Positions 1 through 5,994 of a DNA stretch of 9,619 nucleotides are shown here, piece by piece. A program made the translations under genes and the position numbers. How positions within the stretch are numbered: the stretch's first letter is position 1; each line of letters begins with the position of its first letter. The notes beneath the pieces are model-generated. The model was not told the origin of the DNA and searched no databases. It saw nothing but the letters and a program-made list of their open reading frames with translations. This stretch comes from an uncultured Ruminococcus sp. (GTDB lineage: Bacteria > Bacillota_A > Clostridia > Oscillospirales > Acutalibacteraceae), in NCBI GenBank assembly GCA_902773395.1, contig CACYEJ010000055.1, positions 1 through 9,619 on the forward strand. The letters run 5' to 3'.

Positions 1-1247
1 AAGTTGTAAAGATCACCGATACCGCCGAGTGAAGACGGTGTGTTGATGATAAGACGGCAGGTCTTCATTCTGTCAGTGAACTCGTTAAGCTTCTCTCTCT
101 CATTTACTGTATCAATCCAGAGTACGGAAGTATGTCCGATACCGCCGTTGTTGTTGAGGAGTGTTTCTGCGATATTGAGTGAATCCTCAAAGTTCTCAGA
201 CTTGTACATACCGAGGATAGTTGTGAGCTTCTCATGACCGAAAGCTTCTTCACGGTCTGTGCTTGTAGCTTCACCGATAAGAACCTTTGTCTTCTCCGGA
301 ACCTCAAAGCCTGCCATTTTAGCGATAGTTACCGGACGCTGACCAACAATCTTAGCGTTAAGAGCACCATTGATAAGCATAGTAGCTCTGAGCTTGTCTG
401 CCTCTTCTTCGTTGAGGAAGTAGCAGCCTCTTCTGATAAACTCATTCTTAACATCGTCATAGATAGTCTTATCAGCAATAACTGTCTGCTCTGTAGCACA
501 GATCATACCGTTATCAAATGTCTTGGAATGAATAATGGAGTTTACAGCGTTAATGATATCTGCTGAAGGATCGATAATAGCGGAAGCATTACCCGCACCT
601 ACGCCCACTGCCGGAGTACCGCTTGAATAAGCAGCCTTAACCATGCCAGGACCACCTGTTGCGAGAATGATGTCAGCTTCTCTCATCAAGGTATTTGTAA
701 GTTCAAGGCTTGGAACGTCAATCCATGCGATGATGCCTTCAGGAGCACCAGCCTTTACAGCAGCCTCAAGAACTACCTTTGCAGCCTCGATAGTACAATT
801 CTTAGCTCTCGGATGAGGGCTGATCATGATAGCGTTTCTTGTCTTCAAGCTGATTAATGTCTTAAAGATTGCTGTAGAAGTTGGGTTAGTTGTAGGAATA
901 ACAGCACCTACAACGCCGATTGGCTCAGCAATTCTTGTATAGCCGTAAGCCTTGTCCTCTTCGACAACGCCGCAGGTCTTTGTATCTTTGTACTTATTGT
1001 AAATGTACTCAGCTGCATAATGGTTTTTGATAACCTTATCTTCAACAATGCCCATGCCTGTTTCTTCAACAGCCATTTTAGCAAGTCTGATTCTCTCTTT
1101 GTTAGCTGCAAGAGCCGCTGACTTAAAAATAAAATCAACCTGCTCCTGTGTGTAGGACGCAAACTTCTTCTGTGCTTCTCTTACTTCGGCAAGTCTTGCC
1201 TCGAAGCTTTCTGCACTGTCAACGATAGTGTACTGAATTTCGCTCAT
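1..1247 (-). CDS. adhE: Bifunctional acetaldehyde/alcohol dehydrogenase AdhE, N-terminal part (3' end outside window)
   Basis: 415 complete codons are visible, covering the acetaldehyde dehydrogenase domain that reduces acetyl-CoA to acetaldehyde with NADH in mixed-acid/ethanol fermentation (cytosol). Full-length AdhE is about 870 residues; the iron-dependent alcohol dehydrogenase half would lie beyond base 1. Visible motifs: an N-terminal helical segment with VEETGMGIVEDKVIKNH (about residues 60-76), IPTTNPTSTAIFKT, ISPHPRAK, ATGGPGMVKAAYSSGTPAVG, the nucleotide-site turn VGAGNAS (216-222) and the catalytic cysteine in NGMICATEQ (Cys250). The segment CATEQTVIADKTIYDDVK followed by RRGCYFLNEEEADKLR is typical of AdhE rather than of stand-alone EutE-type enzymes, but the missing C-terminus leaves a single-domain aldehyde dehydrogenase possible. 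The start is ATG at 1245-1247 with AGGAG seven bases upstream. A promoter and a Rex-like operator precede it. Confidence 0.93.
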   Translation of the reverse strand, partial: MSEIQYTIVDSAESFEARLAEVREAQKKFASYTQEQVDFIFKSAALAANKERIRLAKMAVEETGMGIVEDKVIKNHYAAEYIYNKYKDTKTCGVVEEDKAYGYTRIAEPIGVVGAVIPTTNPTSTAIFKTLISLKTRNAIMISPHPRAKNCTIEAAKVVLEAAVKAGAPEGIIAWIDVPSLELTNTLMREADIILATGGPGMVKAAYSSGTPAVGVGAGNASAIIDPSADIINAVNSIIHSKTFDNGMICATEQTVIADKTIYDDVKNEFIRRGCYFLNEEEADKLRATMLINGALNAKIVGQRPVTIAKMAGFEVPEKTKVLIGEATSTDREEAFGHEKLTTILGMYKSENFEDSLNIAETLLNNNGGIGHTSVLWIDTVNEREKLNEFTDRMKTCRLIINTPSSLGGIGDLYN

Positions 1248-1287
1248 AATAACTCTCCTGACTTCTAAAATTTTCTGAAATTGCACA

Positions 1288-1305
1288 TTGTTATTTTTTT
1301 ATCAA
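1288..1305. promoter_or_regulatory. Candidate Rex operator in the adhE leader
   Basis: The 18 bases TTGTTATTTTTTTATCAA match the clostridial Rex consensus TTGTTAA-N4-TTAACAA at 12 of 14 defined positions. They sit in a larger dyad (CACATTG / CAATGTG, 1284-1290 and 1303-1309). Rex is the NADH-sensing repressor that controls adhE in many Firmicutes. The site lies about 40-58 bases upstream of the adhE ATG and about 35-50 bases downstream of the predicted transcription start, so repression would be by roadblock. The same dyad could also fold as an RNA hairpin. Confidence 0.65.
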
Positions 1306-1346
1306 TGTGTTTTGCAACAGCCGATCTTTCTTTTGTCGCTATAAAT

Positions 1347-1375
1347 AGTTTAACACATTTTATAGAGTTTTTCAA
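1347..1375 (-). promoter_or_regulatory. adhE promoter (sigma-A type)
   Basis: On the minus strand TTGAAA (1370-1375) is followed after exactly 17 bases by TAAACT (1347-1352); they match the consensus at 5/6 and 4/6. The start site would fall near 1340, giving a leader of about 90 nt that contains the Rex-like dyad. Confidence 0.55.
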
Positions 1376-1393
1376 GGGAAAAGAAAGAAAAAA

Positions 1394-1415
1394 GTGAAAT
1401 ATTTTTAAATTTCAC
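1394..1415 (-). other. AT-rich dyad with minus-strand T-tract upstream of the adhE promoter
   Basis: A perfect 7-bp inverted repeat, GTGAAAT / ATTTCAC with an 8-base loop, is followed on the minus strand by TTTTTTCTTTC. It could be a weak intrinsic terminator isolating adhE from read-through, or an operator dyad upstream of the -35 box. The stem has only two G:C pairs, so either role is uncertain. Confidence 0.3.
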
Positions 1416-1706
1416 ATTTTAACGGTTTTTCACTGTTTTTTAGCTCCTGATATCGTTTATGTTGACAAGATTGCATTATTTTTTTGAAATGTATTTGTTA
1501 TTCTTTTGTTATGCAGATATGCTTGTGTAAGAAGCGGTATTATCGCTTTAATACTAAAAATTGTTCTTAATCAACTTTTTTCAAAAAATGACGTTAGTAA
1601 AACACTATAAGTATATTTTCAGGTATTTCTTTGCACGTTCTCTTAAAGCTATATACACAAAAAATTCAGCTCCTACTAATAATGATTTCTTTTACGAAAA
1701 GATAAT
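1416..1706. other. AT-rich intergenic stretch between adhE and lysA
   Basis: About 290 bases without a convincing gene. On the plus strand a TTGACA (1462-1467) has a poor -10 (TGAAAT) 17 bases away. A small hairpin AAGCG / CGCTT sits near 1532-1548. A possible plus-strand reading frame from 1561 has a TTG start, no ribosome binding site, and runs through the lysA terminator. Nothing else was recognised. Confidence 0.5.
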
Positions 1707-1759
1707 AAAAAATCCCCCACAGATTATGATAATTCAGCATACCATAATCTGTGAGGATT
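1707..1759 (-). terminator. Intrinsic terminator after lysA
   Basis: Arms 1711-1728 and 1743-1759 pair almost perfectly. There is an 11-bp stem ending in CACAGATTATG and a further 5-bp AATCC stem below a 2x1 internal mismatch, with a 14-base loop. On the minus strand the hairpin is followed by TTTTTTATTATC, a proper U-tract. It lies about 50 bases after the lysA stop codon. Confidence 0.85.
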
Positions 1760-1810
1760 GTTATAATCATTTTTAATTTTGCAAGCAAAAACAAATTTTT
1801 TAAACTAGAA

Positions 1811-3118
1811 TTAAACCTCGTTTGCAATCATCTGCTCAATTGTTTCTCTTTTAACAACAACAAAGTCCTCTTTATCTCTAATCATAACTATAGCCGGCTT
1901 TGGAACCTTATTGTAATGAGAAGCCATTGCATAATTGTAGGCACCTGTTGTAGCCACTGCAATTATATCCTTTCTCTTAGGCTTTGGCATCATAACATTT
2001 TCTTGAATAAGATCACCGCTCTCACAGCAGCGTCCTGCTACAGTTACTTTATAATCCTTAGGCTCATTCATTCTGTTTGCAAGGAATACAGTGTATGCTG
2101 ACTGATAAAGAGCATATCTAGGATTATCGGTCATACCGCCGTCAATAGAAATGTAATTCTTAAAACCTGTAATCTCTTTCAGATAACCTGCTGTGTACAA
2201 AGTCAAGCCTGCATCGGCTACAATACTTCTTCCCGGCTCCATAAGGACTTGCGGCAATGATACATTATGTTCAGAACAAAGCTCCTTGACAATCTCAGAA
2301 ATACCTCTGATATTTGCTGCGTAATCAATTACCGGATCATCTTCTGTGTAACGAACACCCATACCGCCGCCGAGATTGAGAACTTTTGCTTCAAAACCAT
2401 ATAAATTCTTAATCTCAGAAATGAACTGAATCATAATTCTGGCAGCATCGCAGAACGGCTCGTAATCAAATATTTGAGAACCAATATGACAATGATAACC
2501 AATTAATTCAACATTACTTGCGTTATTTAGAGTATTCTTTACAAGCTCGTGAGCCTGCTTTGTTGCAATTGCAGCACCGAATTTTGAATCAACATTGCCG
2601 GTTGAGATTTTCTGATGAGTATGAGGATCAATACCCGGAGTTATTCTGAGCAGAACTTTCTGTCGAATACCCATTTCTCCTGCAATCTCGTCAACTGCAT
2701 ACACCTCTTCCATACAATCGCATACAAAACAACCCACACCGCTTTGCATAGCGAATCTGATTTCGTCCTCAGTCTTGTTATTTCCATGGAAATAAGCCTT
2801 CTCCATTGGAAAACCTGCCTGTACGGCGGTGTAGATTTCTCCGGCAGAAACGCAGTCAATTCCAATATTCTCACTGTTGACAATTTTGTAAATATACTTT
2901 AGACTCAGCGATTTGCTTGCAAAAAGCGGCATTGAATCCGGAGTGAAACATTCTTTCATCGTGTCACGGTAAATAGAACACTTCTCACGAATTTTTGCTT
3001 CGTCCATAAGCATTAACGGCGTACCGTATTTCTGAGCCATTTCCACAGTATCGACACCGGCAAATAAAAGGTGTCCACTTTCGTTAGTAGATAAGTTATC
3101 ACAAAGACCTATATTCAT
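1811..3118 (-). CDS. lysA: Diaminopimelate decarboxylase LysA
   Basis: A PLP-dependent enzyme that decarboxylates meso-diaminopimelate to L-lysine, the last step of the DAP pathway (cytosol). It has 435 residues, a normal family length. Visible family signatures: PLP-binding lysine in FASKSLSLKY (Lys69), the TIM-barrel motif CHIGSQ (His211), phosphate-binding LGGGMG (249-254), EPGRS (294-298), the substrate/active-site CCESGDL (364-370, the catalytic cysteine supplied across the dimer), and GAYNYAMAS near 392-400 with the PLP-contacting tyrosine. The start is ATG at 3116-3118 with AAAGGAAG 7-8 bases upstream. It begins 21 nt after the dapA stop and is presumably co-transcribed with dapA, so both fall under the upstream lysine riboswitch. 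An intrinsic terminator follows. No truncation or missing key residue was seen. Confidence 0.97.
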   Translation of the reverse strand: MNIGLCDNLSTNESGHLLFAGVDTVEMAQKYGTPLMLMDEAKIREKCSIYRDTMKECFTPDSMPLFASKSLSLKYIYKIVNSENIGIDCVSAGEIYTAVQAGFPMEKAYFHGNNKTEDEIRFAMQSGVGCFVCDCMEEVYAVDEIAGEMGIRQKVLLRITPGIDPHTHQKISTGNVDSKFGAAIATKQAHELVKNTLNNASNVELIGYHCHIGSQIFDYEPFCDAARIMIQFISEIKNLYGFEAKVLNLGGGMGVRYTEDDPVIDYAANIRGISEIVKELCSEHNVSLPQVLMEPGRSIVADAGLTLYTAGYLKEITGFKNYISIDGGMTDNPRYALYQSAYTVFLANRMNEPKDYKVTVAGRCCESGDLIQENVMMPKPKRKDIIAVATTGAYNYAMASHYNKVPKPAIVMIRDKEDFVVVKRETIEQMIANEV

Positions 3119-3139
3119 ATTTCAACTTCCTTTACTCAA

Positions 3140-4030
3140 TCAGATATCAAGACCCAGCTTTCTCATCTCGCTATAAAGTACCTCTGCGTGTGCTTCTTCC
3201 ATTGGAGTGAGCGGAAGTCTTAAATAATTCTCGCCAAATCCCATTTTAGCCATTGCAGCCTTTACAGGAATCGGGTTCACCTCTGAGAACAAAGCATTGA
3301 TTAGCGGCAAATACTTAAACTGCATCTCTGCACTGCCCTTTACATCGCCCTCAAAGAACTTTTTACACAGCTCTGACGTTTCCTTAGGAAGAACATTCGA
3401 AAGTACGGAGATAACGCCGCTGCCGCCGATTGACATCAACGGAACAATCTGATCGTCATTTCCGCTGTACATATCAATCTTATCGCCAACAAGCTGCATA
3501 ATCTTAACGCACTGAGAGATGTTGCCGCTTGCTTCCTTAACTGCGGCGATTAAAGGATGATCAGCGAGCTTTACAAAGGTTTCGGGAGCAATATTGACAC
3601 CCGTTCTGGAAGGAATATTATAAAGAATTATCGGCTTTGTGCTTGCGTCTGCAATAGTTGTGAACATCTTCACCAAGCCGTTTTGAGTAGCCTTATTGTA
3701 ATATGGTGTTACAACAAGACAAGCATCTGCACCAACCTCACAAGCGTACTTTGTAAGCTCAACGGCATATGCAGTGTCATTGCCGCCTGTGCCTGCAATC
3801 ATAGGAACTCTGCCGTTGATTCTCTCTGCTGCAAAGCGGATTGCTTCCTTATGCTCTGCATCGTTGAGGGTAGAAGCCTCACCGGTTGTACCGCAGATAA
3901 CAAGAGCGTCTATGCCCTGCTCAATTTGCCAATCAATCAATCTGCCGAAGTTCTCAAAGTCTATTCCGTTCTCGTTAAGTGGGGTAATTAGGGCAGTAGC
4001 TGCACCCTTAAAAATAGTCTGCTTTGCCAT
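3140..4030 (-). CDS. dapA: 4-hydroxy-tetrahydrodipicolinate synthase DapA
   Basis: Condenses pyruvate with aspartate semialdehyde, the first committed step toward diaminopimelate and lysine (cytosol, normally a homotetramer). It has 296 residues, the standard length. The (beta/alpha)8 aldolase signatures are complete: CGTTGEASTL (46-55, with the Thr48/Thr49 pair), Tyr111 in TPYYNK, the catalytic tyrosine in LYNIPSRTGVN (Tyr137, Arg142) and the Schiff-base lysine in AAVKEASGN (Lys165). These separate it from sialic-acid lyases only by context, but pairing with lysA and a lysine riboswitch makes DapA firm. The start is ATG at 4028-4030 with AAAGGAG nine bases upstream. It is the first gene of the dapA-lysA operon, and its leader carries the riboswitch, a terminator and a second hairpin. 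Confidence 0.97.
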   Translation of the reverse strand: MAKQTIFKGAATALITPLNENGIDFENFGRLIDWQIEQGIDALVICGTTGEASTLNDAEHKEAIRFAAERINGRVPMIAGTGGNDTAYAVELTKYACEVGADACLVVTPYYNKATQNGLVKMFTTIADASTKPIILYNIPSRTGVNIAPETFVKLADHPLIAAVKEASGNISQCVKIMQLVGDKIDMYSGNDDQIVPLMSIGGSGVISVLSNVLPKETSELCKKFFEGDVKGSAEMQFKYLPLINALFSEVNPIPVKAAMAKMGFGENYLRLPLTPMEEAHAEVLYSEMRKLGLDI

Positions 4031-4057
4031 AAAATAAAACTCCTTTTGAAATTTTTT

Positions 4058-4081
4058 CGGAGATGTTCAAATATATCTCCG
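4058..4081 (-). other. Second leader hairpin just before the dapA ribosome binding site
   Basis: A perfect 7-bp stem, CGGAGAT / ATCTCCG with a 10-base loop, lies between the riboswitch terminator and the dapA Shine-Dalgarno sequence. On the minus strand it is followed by A residues, so it is not a terminator for dapA. Its 3' arm (ATCTCC) is also complementary to the GGAG of the dapA ribosome binding site, so folding of this hairpin would leave that site free. A translational role is only an inference. Confidence 0.5.
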
Positions 4082-4107
4082 TTATGTTTTGTGTAAAAAT
4101 CTGCAAC

Positions 4108-4131
4108 AAAAAAAGCCGATATACATCGGCT
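4108..4131 (-). terminator. Riboswitch-controlled intrinsic terminator in the dapA leader
   Basis: On the minus strand AGCCGAT-GTAT-ATCGGCT forms a 7-bp stem with a tetraloop, directly followed by seven T. The sequence GATAGC at its 5' base (4129-4134) is complementary to GCTATC, the 3' strand of the aptamer P1 helix (4179-4184), so closing P1 with lysine would release the terminator. This is the expression platform of the lysine riboswitch. Confidence 0.9.
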
Positions 4132-4170
4132 ATCAAAATCAATCAAAACACATTCAAAGGTACGTTTCTC

Positions 4171-4341
4171 ATAATTAAGATAGCACTCCGCATTTGCGAC
4201 AGTAGCACGAATATTTTCCGTACTCCCAGAGCTGCCTTTCGCCTTGGCACTCTTCGGCAAATACTCCTTTCACGCAAGCCATAATTCTGCGAAAATCGTA
4301 GACATCGCGTTACTGATAGCATTTGCACCTCTATCATTATT
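4171..4341 (-). promoter_or_regulatory. Lysine riboswitch (L box) aptamer
   Basis: The minus strand shows the conserved lysine-riboswitch elements in order: GATAGAGGTGCAAAT (4321-4335, P1 5' strand plus the AGAGGTGC core), a P2 arm, GTGAAAGGAG then TTTGCCGAAG (4252-4273), a P4-type hairpin GAG-GCC / GGC-CTC near 4230-4253, GGGAGTACGG, CTACTGTCGC (near 4195-4205), and CTATC closing P1 (4179-4183). Excess lysine stabilises P1 and causes termination ahead of dapA-lysA; at low lysine the P1 3' strand can pair with the terminator base. The core is well preserved, with no obvious decay. Helix boundaries were judged by eye. Confidence 0.93.
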
Positions 4342-4352
4342 ACAGTAATTTT

Positions 4353-4381
4353 ATAATAACACTTATTTCGACTTCTGTCAA
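4353..4381 (-). promoter_or_regulatory. Promoter of the riboswitch-dapA-lysA transcript
   Basis: The minus strand has a perfect -35 TTGACA (4376-4381), a 17-base spacer and -10 TATTAT (4353-4358, 5/6). The start site falls near 4346, a few bases ahead of the riboswitch P1 helix, as expected for a strong sigma-A promoter whose output is set by the riboswitch. Confidence 0.85.
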
Positions 4382-4391
4382 TAGACATAAG

Positions 4392-4456
4392 AAAAATTTA
4401 AATTAAAATTTTTAAGTATATCATTACATTATATTAAAGTTTCAAGTATATGTTAC
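4392..4456. repeat. AT-rich inverted repeat and direct repeats upstream of the dapA promoter
   Basis: AAAAATTT (4392-4399) and AAATTTTT (4406-4413) form an 8-bp inverted repeat immediately upstream of the -35 box, UP-element-like in composition. Just beyond it are two similar 13-14-base copies starting AAGTATAT and ending TTAC (4414-4427 and 4444-4456), 30 bases apart. These may be promoter-enhancing or protein-binding sequences, or chance in AT-rich DNA. Confidence 0.3.
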
Positions 4457-4505
4457 TGCCTTATCGCTTTCGTTTTGATTTTCTTCTCATGGATAATTCA
4501 CCGAA

Positions 4506-4536
4506 CCGCCGTACAATTCTTAAAATCATACGGCGG
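4506..4536. other. GC-rich hairpin downstream of the DUF1540 gene
   Basis: A perfect 8-bp inverted repeat, CCGCCGTA / TACGGCGG, with a 15-base loop, lies about 25-50 bases after the DUF1540 stop. Neither strand has a T-tract behind it, so it is at best a non-canonical terminator or an mRNA 3'-end stabilising stem. Confidence 0.4.
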
Positions 4537-4558
4537 CAGTTTAGCTAACAGAGAATTA

Positions 4559-4756
4559 TTACTTAGACGAGCTGATATCTCTGCTGCTATCGTTCTTAAC
4601 TCTGAAAGACTCGCAGTCTACGCACTGACATTTTGTCGGGTTAGACTCATGTGTGCCGATACATACACTGTTAAGAGAGCAATAGTCCTCTGCACCGCAA
4701 TGGTACTGACATTCATCTACAGAACATTTAATACTGTGGTTAGCGTTCATATTCAT
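4559..4756 (-). CDS. DUF1540 small cysteine-rich protein
   Basis: A 65-residue protein with eight cysteines (11, 16, 20, 26, 32, 43, 45, 48) arranged as KCSVDECQYHC, then DYCSL, then VCIGTHE, then CQCVDCESF. This spacing and the closing CVDCESF are the hallmark of DUF1540, a family of small clostridial proteins thought to bind metal through the cysteines; the function is not established. There is no signal peptide or membrane segment. The C-terminal tail (55-65) is polar and rich in Ser and Lys. The start is ATG at 4754-4756 with AAGGAAG seven bases upstream; a second ATG two codons later is less well placed. The opposite strand holds a longer open frame, which I take to be a shadow because it lacks a ribosome binding site and recognisable domains. 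The gene is divergent from the membrane-protein gene at 4929. Confidence 0.88.
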   Translation of the reverse strand: MNMNANHSIKCSVDECQYHCGAEDYCSLNSVCIGTHESNPTKCQCVDCESFRVKNDSSRDISSSK

Positions 4757-4797
4757 AGCAATACTTCCTTCTATATTAAACTACACCTAATATTTCC

Positions 4798-4819
4798 GCC
4801 CGATGTTATTTCTTCGGGC
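4798..4819. other. Hairpin in the divergent spacer between the DUF1540 gene and the membrane-protein gene
   Basis: GCCCGA (4798-4803) and TCGGGC (4814-4819) form a 6-bp, GC-rich stem with a 10-base loop. It stands out in an AT-rich spacer and lies in the likely 5' leader of the DUF1540 mRNA, about 40 bases before its start codon. There is no T-tract in either direction. Confidence 0.35.
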
Positions 4820-4853
4820 ATCGCTGTCGGTGCTGTGATAATAGTATTGCTCC

Positions 4854-4881
4854 TTGTTATGAAAATATACATTTTTAATAT
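4854..4881 (+). promoter_or_regulatory. Possible promoter for the small membrane-protein gene
   Basis: TTGTTA (4854-4859), a 16-base spacer and TAATAT (4876-4881) lie about 50 bases before the plus-strand start codon at 4929. The match is moderate in AT-rich DNA, so this is a weak prediction. Confidence 0.3.
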
Positions 4882-4928
4882 ATCAACATATAATGTTTTT
4901 TTGCATATTCTTTTATTGGGGTGATAAA

Positions 4929-5264
4929 ATGGAATATGTGAAATATACATTGCTGCTGATACTCTCGCTAATTGGAATAGTAAATATTATCAAATCTGTC
5001 ATTCTTCTTCTCTGCAAGGACTGCACAAGCCGCTGCGATATTGTGGTAACTATTGACGACAGCTGTCAGAATCCGGAAGCTGCACTGCGAAGCACTGTAC
5101 TTTATCACGAATGGTCAGATGATAACAGAAAAATGTACCGAGATATTTACTGCATTTACAAAGGCGACAATGAGGAATCAAAGGAAATATGCCGCAGAGT
5201 ATGTGATTCTCATTCGTTCACACATTACATAAGCGATTTAGAATTGTTTAAGGAATCACTGTAA
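4929..5264 (+). CDS. Small single-pass membrane protein of unknown function
   Basis: A 111-residue protein and the only plus-strand gene in the window. ATG at 4929 is chosen because GGGGTGAT sits just ahead of it; an in-frame ATG 12 codons upstream (4893) has no such site. Residues about 5-29 form one hydrophobic helix (YTLLLILSLIGIVNIIKSVI and onward), probably an N-terminal anchor. The rest is soluble, with five further cysteines, including a C-x2-C-x3-C cluster right after the helix (LLCKDCTSRC). The core, VVTIDDSCQNPEAALRSTVL then YCIYKGDNEESKEICRRVC, has the look of short clostridial membrane-anchored proteins with a D-x-G-x(2)-EE-x-x-EIC-type segment, remembered from unnamed proteins and not verified. 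I do not recognise a function. No terminator of good quality follows. It is convergent with bioY (38 bases between stop codons). Confidence 0.75.
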   Translation: MEYVKYTLLLILSLIGIVNIIKSVILLLCKDCTSRCDIVVTIDDSCQNPEAALRSTVLYHEWSDDNRKMYRDIYCIYKGDNEESKEICRRVCDSHSFTHYISDLELFKESL

Positions 5265-5302
5265 AAATTTTTGCATTGGTAAAATTTCTAATTGAAAGTT
5301 AA

Positions 5303-5893
5303 TTACATTGCAAATCCTGTGCCGTTATACTTAAAACCAATTTTTTCAAGCGGAAGCTTTAATCTTTCCACAAGAATTGCTGCAACCGCAATTTTGACTA
5401 AATCGGGAATTACAAACGGGATTACACAAATACTCAGAATATCAAGCATACCTTTTGTTTCACCGTTATTAGCATACACAAAATAAAACCATATTGTACC
5501 GAAGGCATAACATACAATCAAACCTACAACCATTCCAATTAAGAGTGAAACCATTGGTTTAGTTTTAATCTTCTTAAACGCCCAAATAATTACAATAGAC
5601 AATGTATAGCCGATAAGGTATCCGCCTGTTGGACCCTGGAGAACTGCAACACCGCTTCTGAAATTCGCAAACACGGGCACACCTACAGACCCCAGCAGCA
5701 GATATGTAAACATTGAGAGCATACCGGTTTTCAGGTCAAACAATCCTGCTATTGCAAATACTGCAAACGTTTGCAGCGTCACAGGTACAGCACCGATTGG
5801 AATACTTATCCACGAACAAATCGTTAAAAGTGCAACCGATAAGCCAACAACAGAGATTGTCAGAACATTAGAATTAATTTTCGTTTTCGCCAT
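5303..5893 (-). CDS. bioY: Biotin ECF transporter S component BioY
   Basis: A 196-residue integral membrane protein that binds biotin with high affinity and works with an energy-coupling module (EcfA, EcfA', EcfT), which is not encoded in this window. About six hydrophobic helices are evident. Family motifs: IPIGAVPVTLQTFAVFAIAG (31-50), LLLGSVGVPVF, GPTGGYLIGY (87-96), and CVIPFVIPDLVKIAVAAILV (156-175). The length is typical. The start is ATG at 5891-5893 with a modest GAAAGAAG site seven bases upstream. It appears to be a single-gene unit with its own promoter, as is usual for scavenging S components. No biotin-synthesis genes adjoin it, which suggests uptake of external biotin, but that cannot be judged from one window. 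Confidence 0.96.
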   Translation of the reverse strand: MAKTKINSNVLTISVVGLSVALLTICSWISIPIGAVPVTLQTFAVFAIAGLFDLKTGMLSMFTYLLLGSVGVPVFANFRSGVAVLQGPTGGYLIGYTLSIVIIWAFKKIKTKPMVSLLIGMVVGLIVCYAFGTIWFYFVYANNGETKGMLDILSICVIPFVIPDLVKIAVAAILVERLKLPLEKIGFKYNGTGFAM

Positions 5894-5924
5894 ATAAACA
5901 CTTCTTTCTATTTTTTACATTTAT

Positions 5925-5953
5925 ATTATACATAGTCAACTTTTAAAAGTCAA
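5925..5953 (-). promoter_or_regulatory. bioY promoter with overlapping palindrome
   Basis: The minus strand reads TTGACT (5948-5953), a 17-base spacer and a perfect TATAAT (5925-5930), giving a leader of about 25 nt. The spacer contains the perfect 12-bp palindrome ACTTTTAAAAGT (5939-5950), which overlaps the -35 box and is flanked by a second TTGACT, making it a candidate operator. It does not resemble the usual BirA box. Confidence 0.75.
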
Positions 5954-5994
5954 TGTTTTAGTGACAATAGAAAATTAATTCTATATTTATAACA

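Noticed and set aside
1420..1434. Tiny minus-strand frame GTG-AAA-AAC-CGT-TAA preceded by AGGAG upstream of adhE, as a possible leader peptide
   Set aside because: Only four codons with a loosely spaced site and no run of regulatory codons; indistinguishable from chance.
1561..1776. 71-codon plus-strand frame in the adhE-lysA spacer
   Set aside because: It needs a TTG start, has no Shine-Dalgarno sequence, reads through the lysA terminator hairpin, and its composition reflects AT-rich DNA.
1811..3991. Several plus-strand frames of 80-145 codons opposite lysA and dapA
   Set aside because: Shadows of strong, motif-complete genes on the minus strand; no start signals or domains of their own.
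3988..4388. Two minus-strand open frames across the dapA leader
   Set aside because: They cover the lysine riboswitch and its terminator and have no ribosome binding site; the RNA structure explains the conservation.
4506..4536. Canonical intrinsic terminator for the DUF1540 gene
   Set aside because: The stem is good, but neither strand carries a T-tract after it, so it is listed only as a hairpin.
4475..4924. 149-codon plus-strand frame with a hydrophobic C-terminal stretch
   Set aside because: It runs antisense through the DUF1540 gene, whose eight-cysteine pattern and ribosome binding site are convincing. The plus frame lacks a ribosome binding site and any recognisable domain.
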